In this document: one piece after another, positions 1-6,585 of the stretch
Layout of the letters: every line of letters starts with the position of its first letter
Numbering within the stretch: position 1 is the first letter of the stretch
Assembly: GCF_036488675.1 (NCBI RefSeq)
Contig: NZ_CP133152.1
Location: 744,001-808,000, forward strand
Reading direction: 5' to 3'
Origin: Sinorhizobium chiapasense
Lineage (GTDB): Bacteria > Pseudomonadota > Alphaproteobacteria > Rhizobiales > Rhizobiaceae
Length of the DNA: 64,000 nucleotides
Made by a program: the position numbers and the translations under genes
The notes under the pieces: generated by a model
Told to the model about the DNA's origin: nothing
The model's input: the letters and a program-made list of their open reading frames with translations, nothing else
The model's database searches: none

Positions 1-548
1 CCGGTTTCTGTCGGCCCCGCGGCAATTGCATTGACGCGAATTCCATGGGGTGCAAGTTCAAGCGCCCAGCAGCGCGTGAGATGCTCGACCGCCGCCTTGC
101 TCGCAGCATAGTGCGAAAGGCCCGCAGCAGCCTTGTGCCCGTAGGTGCTGGAGATGTTGATGATCGCTCCGCCCCTGTCGCTCAAATGCGGAAGCGCTGC
201 GGCGGCCAAAAGACTGGGACCCACCACGTTGACAGCGAAAATGTCCTTTATACGCTCCTCCGTTGCGTCCGCGAGCGGCATAATGCCACCGGCACCGGCG
301 TTGTTGATCAGAACATCCAGCCTCCCCCAAAGACCGATTGCTTCCTCAACCGTCCGCTAGGCGTCAGCCGCCTTCGCTACATCGGCAATAATTCCCCTGA
401 TATTTGCCGATTGGGCGCAGACTTCATCAAGTCCTGGCTGACGCCGCGCGGTTATCAGAACGCGCGCGCCAAGTGTTGCTAATGTAATAGCCACTTCGCG
501 TCCGATGCCGGAACTGCCACCCGTTGCGATTGTTACAAGATCGCGCAT
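1..548 (-). pseudogene. Short-chain dehydrogenase/reductase, amber-interrupted, 3' end outside window
   Basis: This is a classical SDR (NAD(P)-dependent oxidoreductase) read leftward from an ATG at 548 preceded by an AAAGG box. The N-terminal cofactor motif TGGSSGIG is followed by a normal Rossmann start, but the frame meets a TAG at 359-357 after about 63 codons. Beyond that codon the same frame stays open to the window edge and encodes the rest of the fold: LINNAGAG, the INISS serine region and the catalytic YAASK. Only one sense codon is lost, so this looks like a point nonsense mutation (for example CAG or TGG to TAG) rather than decay. The C-terminus lies beyond position 1. Substrate unknown. 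Readthrough or a sequencing error are alternatives. Confidence 0.8.
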
Positions 549-909
549 TAATAAACCTTTTCGCTGGATCGTGGTCGTCATTGGCAACAACTGAACTTTA
601 CCACATGAACGATTTGCTCTTCATTCCTGCAAACAGGAACAAGACTGATCTATCATAAGCGGAATTTTCTATTAGCCATCTACAAGGCACGTCGCCTTTG
701 CCGCTTTGTCTTGAATGACCTCGCGAACGCCCACGGAGACCGAACCAGCGGGTGTCCCTGTGTGACGAACTATCCAACCCACACTTAGGTACATCTACAG
801 TCGGCAGACCGAGACGCTCATGTTGGCGAGCGCTCAACGACGTCGTGATGAGCACGAGCATGAAAACCAACTGACACGCATCGCCGCCTTGCCGGTGTAG
901 GAGAAAGCA

Positions 910-1884
910 ATGGATCCAAATAACAACCAGACCACGCGCCGCGGCGTAATGACCGCCGGGCTCGGCCTCGCCACCGCAGCAGCGCTTCCCGTGGCGTCGG
1001 CGGCACCAGCCGCAGCTGCGCCCGCGTCTTCCGGCGGGAGCGGCACATTGCGCGCTAACAGGGTCGCCACCACTGACGGGGTGGAGATCTTTTACAAGGA
1101 TTGGGGGTCCAGAGATGGGCAGCCCATCATGTTTCATCACGGTTGGCCGCTCAGCTCCGACGATTGGGACGCGCAACTGCTTTTCTTTATGGAGAAGGGC
1201 TATCGGGTCGTCGCCCACGATCGACGGGGGCATGGCCGATCGAGCGATGTAAACGACGGCCACGACATGGACCATTACGCAAGCGACGCCGCGGCCGTGG
1301 TCGAGCATCTGGATCTTCGCAATACGATCCACGTGGGCCACTCGACGGGAGGTGGTGAAGCGACCCGCTACGTGGCCCGCCACGGCAAGGGGCGCGCGGC
1401 TAAGCTGGTTCTCATTGGCGCAGTGCCCCCTCTCATGGTCAAAACGCCCGCAAACCCCGGTGGGCTGCCCGTTGAAGTCTTCGACGGTTTCAGGAAAGCG
1501 CTGTTGGCGAGCCGCAGCCAGCTTTACCGGGATTTCGCAAGCGGACCGTTCTACGGATACAATCGCCCCGGTGCGGCCCCTTCGAATTCGGTGATCGAGA
1601 ACTGGTGGCGGCAAGCAATGATGGGCAGCACAAAGGCCCAATATGACGGCATCAAGGCATTCTCGGAGACTGACTTCACCGAAGACCTCAAGGACATCGA
1701 TGTGCCGACCCTCATCATGCACGGCGATGACGACCAGGTCGTTCCGATCGCCGACTCCGCCCTCTTGTCCGCCAAGCTTCTCAAGAACAACGTTCTCAAG
1801 GTGTACAAAGGGCTTCCCCACGGCATGGCAACGACCCATGCCGAAGTAATCAATCGGGACATCCTCGAATTTATCAGCGCGTAA
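910..1884 (+). CDS. Tat-exported alpha/beta hydrolase, non-haem chloroperoxidase family
   Basis: A 324-residue alpha/beta hydrolase. The N-terminus has a twin-arginine signal ([10 protein letters not shown], Arg10-Arg11, then an Ala-rich hydrophobic stretch ending near residue 40), so export to the periplasm is expected. The oxyanion region HHGWPLSS (about 76-83), nucleophile elbow GHSTGG with Ser145, acid Asp in HGDDDQ (about 273-275) and catalytic His304 in GLPHG match the cofactor-free haloperoxidase/esterase family. The physiological reaction is likely ester or lactone hydrolysis; the 'chloroperoxidase' name reflects perhydrolase side activity in the family. The ATG at 910 follows an AGGAGA box. 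It stands alone and converges with the nsrR-like gene. The Tat leader is the only unusual point, since most relatives are cytoplasmic. Confidence 0.85.
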   Translation: MDPNNNQTTRRGVMTAGLGLATAAALPVASAAPAAAAPASSGGSGTLRANRVATTDGVEIFYKDWGSRDGQPIMFHHGWPLSSDDWDAQLLFFMEKGYRVVAHDRRGHGRSSDVNDGHDMDHYASDAAAVVEHLDLRNTIHVGHSTGGGEATRYVARHGKGRAAKLVLIGAVPPLMVKTPANPGGLPVEVFDGFRKALLASRSQLYRDFASGPFYGYNRPGAAPSNSVIENWWRQAMMGSTKAQYDGIKAFSETDFTEDLKDIDVPTLIMHGDDDQVVPIADSALLSAKLLKNNVLKVYKGLPHGMATTHAEVINRDILEFISA

Positions 1885-1904
1885 CGCGCCAACGACGTAA
1901 TTAC

Positions 1905-1927
1905 AGCCCCCAGTGATGCTGGGGGCT
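1905..1927. terminator. Hairpin between convergent genes
   Basis: A perfect 9-bp stem AGCCCCCAG/CTGGGGGCT with a 5-nt loop lies between the hydrolase stop and the convergent nsrR-like stop. There is no clear T-run on either side, so intrinsic termination is plausible but unproven; it may serve both directions. Confidence 0.45.
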
Positions 1928-1938
1928 CCCAATACCCG

Positions 1939-2358
1939 CTAAGCCGCCCGCAGCAATACCTGGAGGTCGCGCTTTCGCCGGAGGAGATCGGCGATGGTGT
2001 ACTTCTCAAACACTGAGACAAAGGCTCTCGTCGCCTCCGACAGAATTGGCGGAAGACTGCAGGCCGGAGCTATCAGGCAGCCGGAACACTCGACAAGGTC
2101 AGTCAGGCCCTCCGTATGTCTGAGGAGGGCTCCCAGGTTCATTTCGTCTGCGGACCTGGCAAGCTGGATCCCACCATTTCTTCCGCGCGTGGATTTAATG
2201 AATCCGGCGCTCGCAAGGTCCTGCACAATCTTCATCAGGTGGTTCTGAGAGATGTCGAACGCTTCCGCAATCTCGCGTATGGAGCAGACGTCGGCTTCAC
2301 GTGCGCCCAGGTATGTCAGCGTCCGGATCGCGTAGTCCGTATATCGCGTCAGCCTCAT
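1939..2358 (-). CDS. nsrR: Rrf2-family NO-sensing repressor, NsrR-like
   Basis: A 139-residue Rrf2-family regulator. An N-terminal winged helix-turn-helix (MRLTRYTDYAIRTL, then IAEAFDISQNHLMKIV) is followed by a cluster-binding loop with Cys91, Cys94 and Cys100 (ECSGC...PAC). In NsrR such cysteines hold an Fe-S cluster that reacts with NO and releases DNA. The ATG at 2358 has GTGAGG just upstream; an in-frame upstream extension to 2427 would run through the operator and is rejected. The gene diverges from the haemoglobin-fusion/hmp operon, with a perfect palindrome of NsrR-site type between them, so it probably represses that operon and itself. The C-x2-C spacing is slightly shorter than in E. 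coli NsrR. IscR or RirA are less likely given the neighbours. Confidence 0.85.
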   Translation of the reverse strand: MRLTRYTDYAIRTLTYLGAREADVCSIREIAEAFDISQNHLMKIVQDLASAGFIKSTRGRNGGIQLARSADEMNLGALLRHTEGLTDLVECSGCLIAPACSLPPILSEATRAFVSVFEKYTIADLLRRKRDLQVLLRAA

Positions 2359-2387
2359 GTCCTCACCTGCGTCAAAACGCCTGCCCG

Positions 2388-2416
2388 AAAAAGATGCATT
2401 TGAATAGCATCTTTTT
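2388..2416. promoter_or_regulatory. Candidate NsrR operator
   Basis: A perfect 10-bp inverted repeat AAAAAGATGC / GCATCTTTTT separated by 9 nt lies between the divergent nsrR-like and haemoglobin-fusion genes. The AAGATGCATTT half closely resembles the NsrR half-site known from enterobacteria. Position and sequence together suggest NO-responsive control of both directions. Confidence 0.75.
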
Positions 2417-2463
2417 GCGCTGCGCAATAGATGTATCCCAGAAGCATGTTATGGAGGCTTGCG

Positions 2464-3144
2464 GTGGAAAGAGCAGAACTCGACGAACGCGAAATTCCGA
2501 AAATTCTGGAGCGGTTTTACGAGCGCGTGCGAGCCGACGCCGAGCTTGGCCCGGTCTTCGCGGTTGTCGCGGATTGGGACGAGCACCTTGGCCGGCTGTC
2601 GGAATTCTGGTCGTCGGTGATGCTGACGACAGGCCTATACAAAGGAAACCCTGTCTCCATGCACATGATCCACGCCGAACGGATCCGTCCGGAAATGTTC
2701 GATCGCTGGCTGGCTCTGTGGCGTCTGACGACCTCCGAGATGTTGCCGCAGTCCCTCGCGATCGCGATGCAAGCCAAAGCCGCGCGCATAGCATCGCGGT
2801 TGTCCCGCGCAATTCACCCACAGTCACCACAAGCACGCTCGGAGCAACCGACCAATGCAGGAGAGCCCTGCAGTCCGTATAGGGTCACCTCCGTGTTCGA
2901 CGAGGTTTCTTTACCTCGAGCCTTGCTTCAGTCGCATACGCTCAAACCCGGAACCTGGGGTGTAATTCGTGTCCACGACGGCGCAGTGAAGTATCGTGCC
3001 GATGGCGCGACGCACACGATCCTTCTTGATCGCAACAGACCGGGGGTCGTTCCTCCGGAAGTTCCCCATCGCCTTGAGCTTGCGGGGCCCGTCAATTTGC
3101 GGATCGAGTTCTACGATCGCAACCCAAGCCTTGAAATCCGCTAA
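2464..3144 (+). CDS. Group III truncated haemoglobin fused to DUF1971 (YeaR-like) domain
   Basis: A two-domain protein of 226 residues. Residues 1-120 form a truncated haemoglobin of the group III type: helix ILERFYERVRADAELGPVF, then FWSSVMLTTGLYKG, with the likely proximal His68/His70 before the PEMFDRWLALW segment. After a Pro/Ser/Gln-rich linker (about 119-140), residues 141-226 match the small beta-barrel DUF1971 domain of YeaR (TWGVIRVHDGAVKYR, PGVVPPEVPHRLE). The GTG at 2464 is chosen because TGGAGG lies 6 nt upstream; an ATG at 2446 is possible. It is co-transcribed with hmp 19 nt downstream and sits behind the NsrR-like palindrome. A role in NO or nitrite stress is inferred: trHb binds NO/O2, and yeaR is NO-induced and NsrR-controlled in E. 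coli. The fusion itself is the notable point. Confidence 0.85.
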   Translation: MERAELDEREIPKILERFYERVRADAELGPVFAVVADWDEHLGRLSEFWSSVMLTTGLYKGNPVSMHMIHAERIRPEMFDRWLALWRLTTSEMLPQSLAIAMQAKAARIASRLSRAIHPQSPQARSEQPTNAGEPCSPYRVTSVFDEVSLPRALLQSHTLKPGTWGVIRVHDGAVKYRADGATHTILLDRNRPGVVPPEVPHRLELAGPVNLRIEFYDRNPSLEIR

Positions 3145-3163
3145 GAGAAGGAAAGGACCTCTT

Positions 3164-4378
3164 ATGCCACGTCCGCTGTCACCGCAGACAATCGAGCTCG
3201 TGAAACAGAGCGCGCCGGCGCTCGCCGCGCATGGCGCAGAAATTACCAAGCGCATGTATACGCTGCTCTTTCAGGATGAACATATCCGAGGGCTCTTCAA
3301 CCACGCCAATCAAGGCGAGAAGGGATCGCAAGTGCACGCCCTTGCGGCTGCGATCCTCGCCTATGCCGAAAATATCGAAAACCTCGCGGTTCTCGGTCCG
3401 GCAATCGAACGCATCGCACACAAGCACATCGGCTATCACATCCTGCCCGAGCACTATCCGTTTGTGGCCAAGGCGCTGCTATCGGCGATTGCAGATGTTC
3501 TCGGGGACGCGGCCTCTCCGGCCTTGCTTGATGCCTGGGGCGAGGCCTATTGGTTTCTCGCCGACGTGTTGAAGGAGCGCGAAGCCGAGATCCGCGCCGA
3601 CTTCGACAGAAGGTCAGGTGGCTGGAATGGATGGAGAACATTCGCGATAGCCGAGAGGCGGAAGGAGAGCGACGTTGTTACTTCCTTCATACTTCGGCCG
3701 ACGGACGGCCAACCAGTCGTCAGGCACAGGCCGGGTCAGTACCTGACGTTCCGTTTCCGCCTCGCCGACGGTTCCGACGTCAAGCGCAATTACTCGATTT
3801 CCAGCGGTCCCAATGACGAGTACTACCGGATTTCCGTCAAACGTGAAGCGCAGGGTCAGGGCGGCTCGAAATTTCTGCACGACCACGCAGAGGTCGGCAC
3901 CGTGCTCGAGGTTACCCCTCCTGCAGGGGACTTCTTCCTCCCGGATGAACCAAGCCGGCCGGTTGTTCTTCTGTCGGGCGGAGTTGGGCTCACACCGATG
4001 GTGAGCATGCTCGAGGCGATTGCCTCCGACTATCCCGAATTGGAGGCACACTACGTCCACGGTGCGCTCAACAGTTCGACGCACGCGATGGACCGCCATG
4101 TTCAATCACTCGCCAAAACACACGGCGGTGTCACGGTCCGGACATTCTACAGCGAGCCTGGCTCGGGCGATGCGGCGGGCTATTCGCACGACCATGATGG
4201 TTTCATCACGGCAAACTGGCTGCGGGAGAATACGCCCTTCGCGTCGGCGGACTTTTACCTCTGCGGTCCCAAGCCCTTCTTGCGTTCCTTGGTCGGTGAT
4301 CTGGCCCGCGCGGGCGTTCCGAGTGAACGCGTTCACTTCGAACTCTTCGGGCCTGCAGACGAACAAATCGCCGCCTGA
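3164..4378 (+). CDS. hmp: Flavohaemoglobin (nitric oxide dioxygenase)
   Basis: A 404-residue Hmp converting NO and O2 to nitrate with NAD(P)H in the cytoplasm. The globin domain (1-140) carries proximal His88 in IAHKHIGYH. The ferredoxin-reductase-like FAD domain (about 150-260) has the flavin motif RNYSIS, and the NAD domain (about 265-404) has GGVGLTPMVSML and the C-terminal YLCGPKPFL. Length is normal for Hmp. The ATG at 3164 follows AAAGGACC; an upstream in-frame start at 2996 would overlap the previous gene and is rejected. It is the second gene of the NsrR-linked operon. Confidence 0.95.
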   Translation: MPRPLSPQTIELVKQSAPALAAHGAEITKRMYTLLFQDEHIRGLFNHANQGEKGSQVHALAAAILAYAENIENLAVLGPAIERIAHKHIGYHILPEHYPFVAKALLSAIADVLGDAASPALLDAWGEAYWFLADVLKEREAEIRADFDRRSGGWNGWRTFAIAERRKESDVVTSFILRPTDGQPVVRHRPGQYLTFRFRLADGSDVKRNYSISSGPNDEYYRISVKREAQGQGGSKFLHDHAEVGTVLEVTPPAGDFFLPDEPSRPVVLLSGGVGLTPMVSMLEAIASDYPELEAHYVHGALNSSTHAMDRHVQSLAKTHGGVTVRTFYSEPGSGDAAGYSHDHDGFITANWLRENTPFASADFYLCGPKPFLRSLVGDLARAGVPSERVHFELFGPADEQIAA

Positions 4379-4384
4379 TGCCTC

Positions 4385-4409
4385 CGCCGGGGCCTCACAA
4401 GCCCCGGCG
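4385..4409 (+). terminator. Hairpin downstream of hmp
   Basis: A 9-bp perfect stem CGCCGGGGC/GCCCCGGCG with a 7-nt loop starts 6 nt after the hmp stop. The following sequence is pyrimidine-rich but not a clean T-run, so it is a probable weak or Rho-aided terminator. Confidence 0.5.
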
Positions 4410-4532
4410 TCCTTCCCCGCGGGTCTTCACCATTGAGACGTCGGCAAGTCTGTTTGCGGAATGCCCCAGTGTTACCGTACGCCTGTCATTACTCTTGTAG
4501 GACAGCGTTCAAGCCAATGCAGAAGGCGACAG

Positions 4533-4853
4533 ATGCATCTGGATCGGCAAAATAGGAAGCGGCGAGTCGCGGCGCTATACACTCAAGTGGCCGCGGACTA
4601 TGCCGAGCTCGGGCCGCCGCTTTTCGCGCATGCCGGCGGAAGGCTGGTGGAGATTGCCGGGGTAGCACCGGCTGATCGGGTGCTGGATGTGGCTACCGGG
4701 AGAGGCGCCGTGCTCTTCCCCGCCGCTGAGCGCATCGGTCCGAGCGGCCAAGTCGTCGGTATGACGCTCGGGACCAATCATTACCCTCCTCGGACGCCTC
4801 ACTGTTTCAATGATGCGGGTCCAGGGATCCCGGGACCCCAAACCAACGTTTAG
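4533..4853 (+). pseudogene. N-terminal fragment of a SAM-dependent methyltransferase (UbiE type)
   Basis: The reading frame from ATG 4533 gives a UbiE-like class I methyltransferase start: AALYTQVAADYAELGPPLF, then VAPADRVLDVATGRGAVLFPAAERIG, which is motif I with the SAM-binding acid-glycine loop. Family resemblance ends abruptly after VVGM (about 4762), where the acidic residue at the end of strand beta-2 should follow; the remaining ~30 codons look unrelated. About one third of a normal 250-residue protein is present, so it is a truncated remnant and unlikely to be an active methyltransferase. Nothing in the next 500 bases resembles the missing part. Confidence 0.6.
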
Positions 4854-4982
4854 TTACGCACGCATGCATTTCTGCGTACTCTAGCAACGTGGCGTGCACC
4901 AGTTGATCACAAGGATGGCTTCCCTCCCCGTCCTAAGGCGGCAAGTCCTCCCCCTTCCCCCCCGCCGCGGTGCAGCCAACTT

Positions 4983-5017
4983 GGCCGCCCCTCACCTTCG
5001 AAGGGGCGGCCATTTTT
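4983..5017 (+). terminator. Strong rho-independent-type terminator
   Basis: A perfect 10-bp GC-rich stem GGCCGCCCCT/AGGGGCGGCC with a 9-nt loop is followed by ATTTTT. No intact gene precedes it on the plus strand; it may be the surviving terminator of the eroded methyltransferase region. The rest of 4854-5371 shows no gene I can support. Confidence 0.65.
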
Positions 5018-5371
5018 CAACCCACGAGACCCTCTCTCCTCATATGGCGATCTGCAAACCGTTCCCGAAGACTGTCATGTCTACCCTGGCAGGCGAAGCG
5101 CGTGACGCATGGTTTATCCGGCTTGTCGGCACACCTGTCGCTACGACCGAACGCAGGTGACACTGTGCCATAGTCTGTTCAGAGTAATCGACCTCTGATC
5201 TTGAAACCGGCATTGGCCTCGCCGAGCTTGGATAGCGATCCGCGGATAGCTGCATGTTGCCGGGGAATGGGTGCGAGCCCGTTCCGCACACGCGTCTTTG
5301 GTTTGGGCCGAATATCCGGCAATCGCCCAAGGCCGCGGCGGCATTCGGGGGAATGCAGTCAGGGTGAGCGG

Positions 5372-5764
5372 CTAATCCGTATGATCACCGCCGTTGTGAT
5401 CGCTGACTGCGGACTCAAGCATCGCAACCAACTGATCGGAGTCAATGGGCTTGGACAGAACACCTCGAGCGCCACCTTGCCTGGCAGCCGTCGTTAGCCG
5501 CTGATCACGAAAGGCCGTCATGAATATAAGCGGCGTTCGGACGCCCTTGCCGTTCAATATTTCCAACAACTGCAGCCCGTCGATGCCGGGCATTTTGACG
5601 TCGGAAACAATGCAGTGAATTGGGTAATGACTATAAAGTTCGAGGAATTCCGACGCCGACGGAAAAGCGATGGCTTCGTAGCCCAATGACTCCAACATAT
5701 CCTTCATCGATTCGCGGATGGCGTCATCGTCATCAATAACAGCGATGGTGCATGACTGACTCAA
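5372..5764 (-). CDS. Receiver-only response regulator, FixJ/CheY-like
   Basis: A stand-alone receiver domain of about 130 residues with no output domain. The acidic pocket DDDD (11-14), phospho-acceptor Asp55 in VSDVKMPG, switch Thr83 in FMTAF and Lys105 in LSKPID are all present. I place the start at a TTG (5764) directly before SQSCTIAVIDDDD. The frame stays open to an ATG at 5869, but that 35-residue extension is not receiver-like; the Shine-Dalgarno sequence at the TTG is weak, so the start is uncertain. It diverges from a PAS histidine kinase about 0.8 kb away, the likely partner, as single-domain receivers often sit beside PAS kinases in rhizobia. Confidence 0.8.
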   Translation of the reverse strand: MSQSCTIAVIDDDDAIRESMKDMLESLGYEAIAFPSASEFLELYSHYPIHCIVSDVKMPGIDGLQLLEILNGKGVRTPLIFMTAFRDQRLTTAARQGGARGVLSKPIDSDQLVAMLESAVSDHNGGDHTD

Positions 5765-6585
5765 GAACCTGACTCTAATTCGGAAACTACTTAGGCAGAA
5801 GGCCAATCCTTCATACCGTGACTTGCTCAGGCGAAAACTGAATTCCACCCAAGCCGGAAGATACAACAAGTCGCCCGCGTTTCGAAATGCGATGCTACAT
5901 TCATCTCTGGGCTCGGGACATCCCTACCAATGGATACGCCGGAAGAAGCTGACATTTCACACTCCGCATGCTGGCAGACGGGCCGAAACGCTAACATTGG
6001 TTGCCCGCATTTGTTCAGGGGTATGGTGCGTCTTTCTCCCGACATCCAGGAGACGCGGCCAACGCATACCATACTCCAATCATGTGAATTGCCGGGCGTC
6101 CTCCTTCAGTCCCGTCGCAAAACTATCACATCGAGACCCGCATTCCGACTAAACGAAAGATTAGGTTGTCAAAATCTTGGCCCACACTCAGGCCGCCCGT
6201 TCACCAGTCTGACGCGTATGGGCAGTAGGTGGGATGCTGCTTTCCGTTGAAACGAGTGATCGCACATTTGCTCGAAGCGACCTCCATGTCGACCCGCACG
6301 CGCATCTTGCCCGGCGAGTCCACAAGTGACGGATAATCGCTTCGTCACGTCGCCGTGCCCTGCACGGATCCCGCGAGGTGCGGCTGGACAATGTCGGGAC
6401 TAATATAGGTCGCGTGAGTTCGCCAACCCAGATATTGAGAACAGGTGCTATAAGAAGCGCTGATAGGCCCCGCAGCGCCGGCGCCTTTCGAGCGCACAAC
6501 AGTCGCTGCATGCATTTATCCTTGAATCGGTTCCGGTCCAGGGAAACGTGCAAAGGGTTTTCTTGTCCGGCAGGAGCAGCCGATC
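5765..6585. other. Intergenic region without recognisable gene
   Basis: About 0.8 kb between the divergent receiver gene and the PAS kinase. Short open frames exist on both strands but none has a recognisable domain or a convincing ribosome-binding site. It presumably carries both promoters; I see no strong hairpin or palindrome. Confidence 0.5.

Noticed and set aside
598..1932. Long leftward frame of 444 codons
   Set aside because: It is antisense to the alpha/beta hydrolase, has no recognisable domain and arises from GC-rich codon bias.
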